In this document: positions 6,001-6,008 of the stretch, in pieces
How positions within the stretch are numbered: position 1 is the first letter of the stretch
Layout of the letters: every line of letters begins with the position of its first letter
Origin: Candidatus Albibeggiatoa sp. nov. BB20
GTDB lineage: Bacteria > Pseudomonadota > Gammaproteobacteria > Beggiatoales > Beggiatoaceae
DNA length: 6,008 nt
Reading direction: 5' to 3'
Assembly (NCBI GenBank): GCA_016744725.1
Contig: JADGDW010000214.1
Coordinates: forward strand, 1 to 6,008
The notes under the pieces: generated by a model
Seen by the model: the letters and a program-made list of their open reading frames with translations, nothing else
Database searches by the model: none
What the model was told of the DNA's origin: nothing
Program-made: the position numbers and the translations under genes

Positions 6001-6008
6001 TATTAATC

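Overview
The window looks like chromosomal DNA from a gammaproteobacterium with moderate to low GC. A sulfur oxidiser or methylotroph of the Beggiatoa/Thiothrix kind would fit. The clues are a Calvin-cycle-type class II fructose-bisphosphate aldolase next to a PykA-type pyruvate kinase, a transposase start of a type I associate with such genomes, and GTAGG...AAGCG...CATCC palindromes. The taxonomic guess is inference from recall, not a search.

There are two halves of different character. The right half (about 3415-6000, minus strand) is core carbon metabolism: pyk followed 72 bp later by fba, probably one transcript, with normal GC (25-29 G/C per 60 bases in two blocks counted). The left half (1-3274) is accessory and AT-rich (16-17 G/C per 60 in two blocks counted). 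From the left it holds the first 28 codons of a probable transposase running off the edge and a TTATC tandem repeat. Next come an Abi_2-family HEPN abortive-infection protein on the minus strand and a 769-bp intergenic region. A lone radical SAM protein follows on the plus strand, diverging from the Abi gene.

The 769-bp region between abi and the radical SAM gene is the most unusual part. It carries three tandem copies of a 146-bp element at an exact 172-bp period. Each element is bounded by two inverted copies of one palindromic motif, so every unit can fold. A good sigma-70-like promoter (TTGACA, 17 bp, TAAACT) in the same region points into abi. Because AbiF/AbiD-type HEPN proteins have been reported to pair with structured non-coding RNA, the array is worth testing as an RNA partner. 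The conservative reading is a MITE-like dispersed repeat that was amplified in place.

The radical SAM gene converges on fba. The 140 bp between them contain a bulged hairpin that folds better on the fba transcript. Pyk and Fba work in central carbon flow: Fba in glycolysis, gluconeogenesis and probably the Calvin cycle, Pyk at the last glycolytic step. No functional link between them and the left-hand accessory genes is visible.
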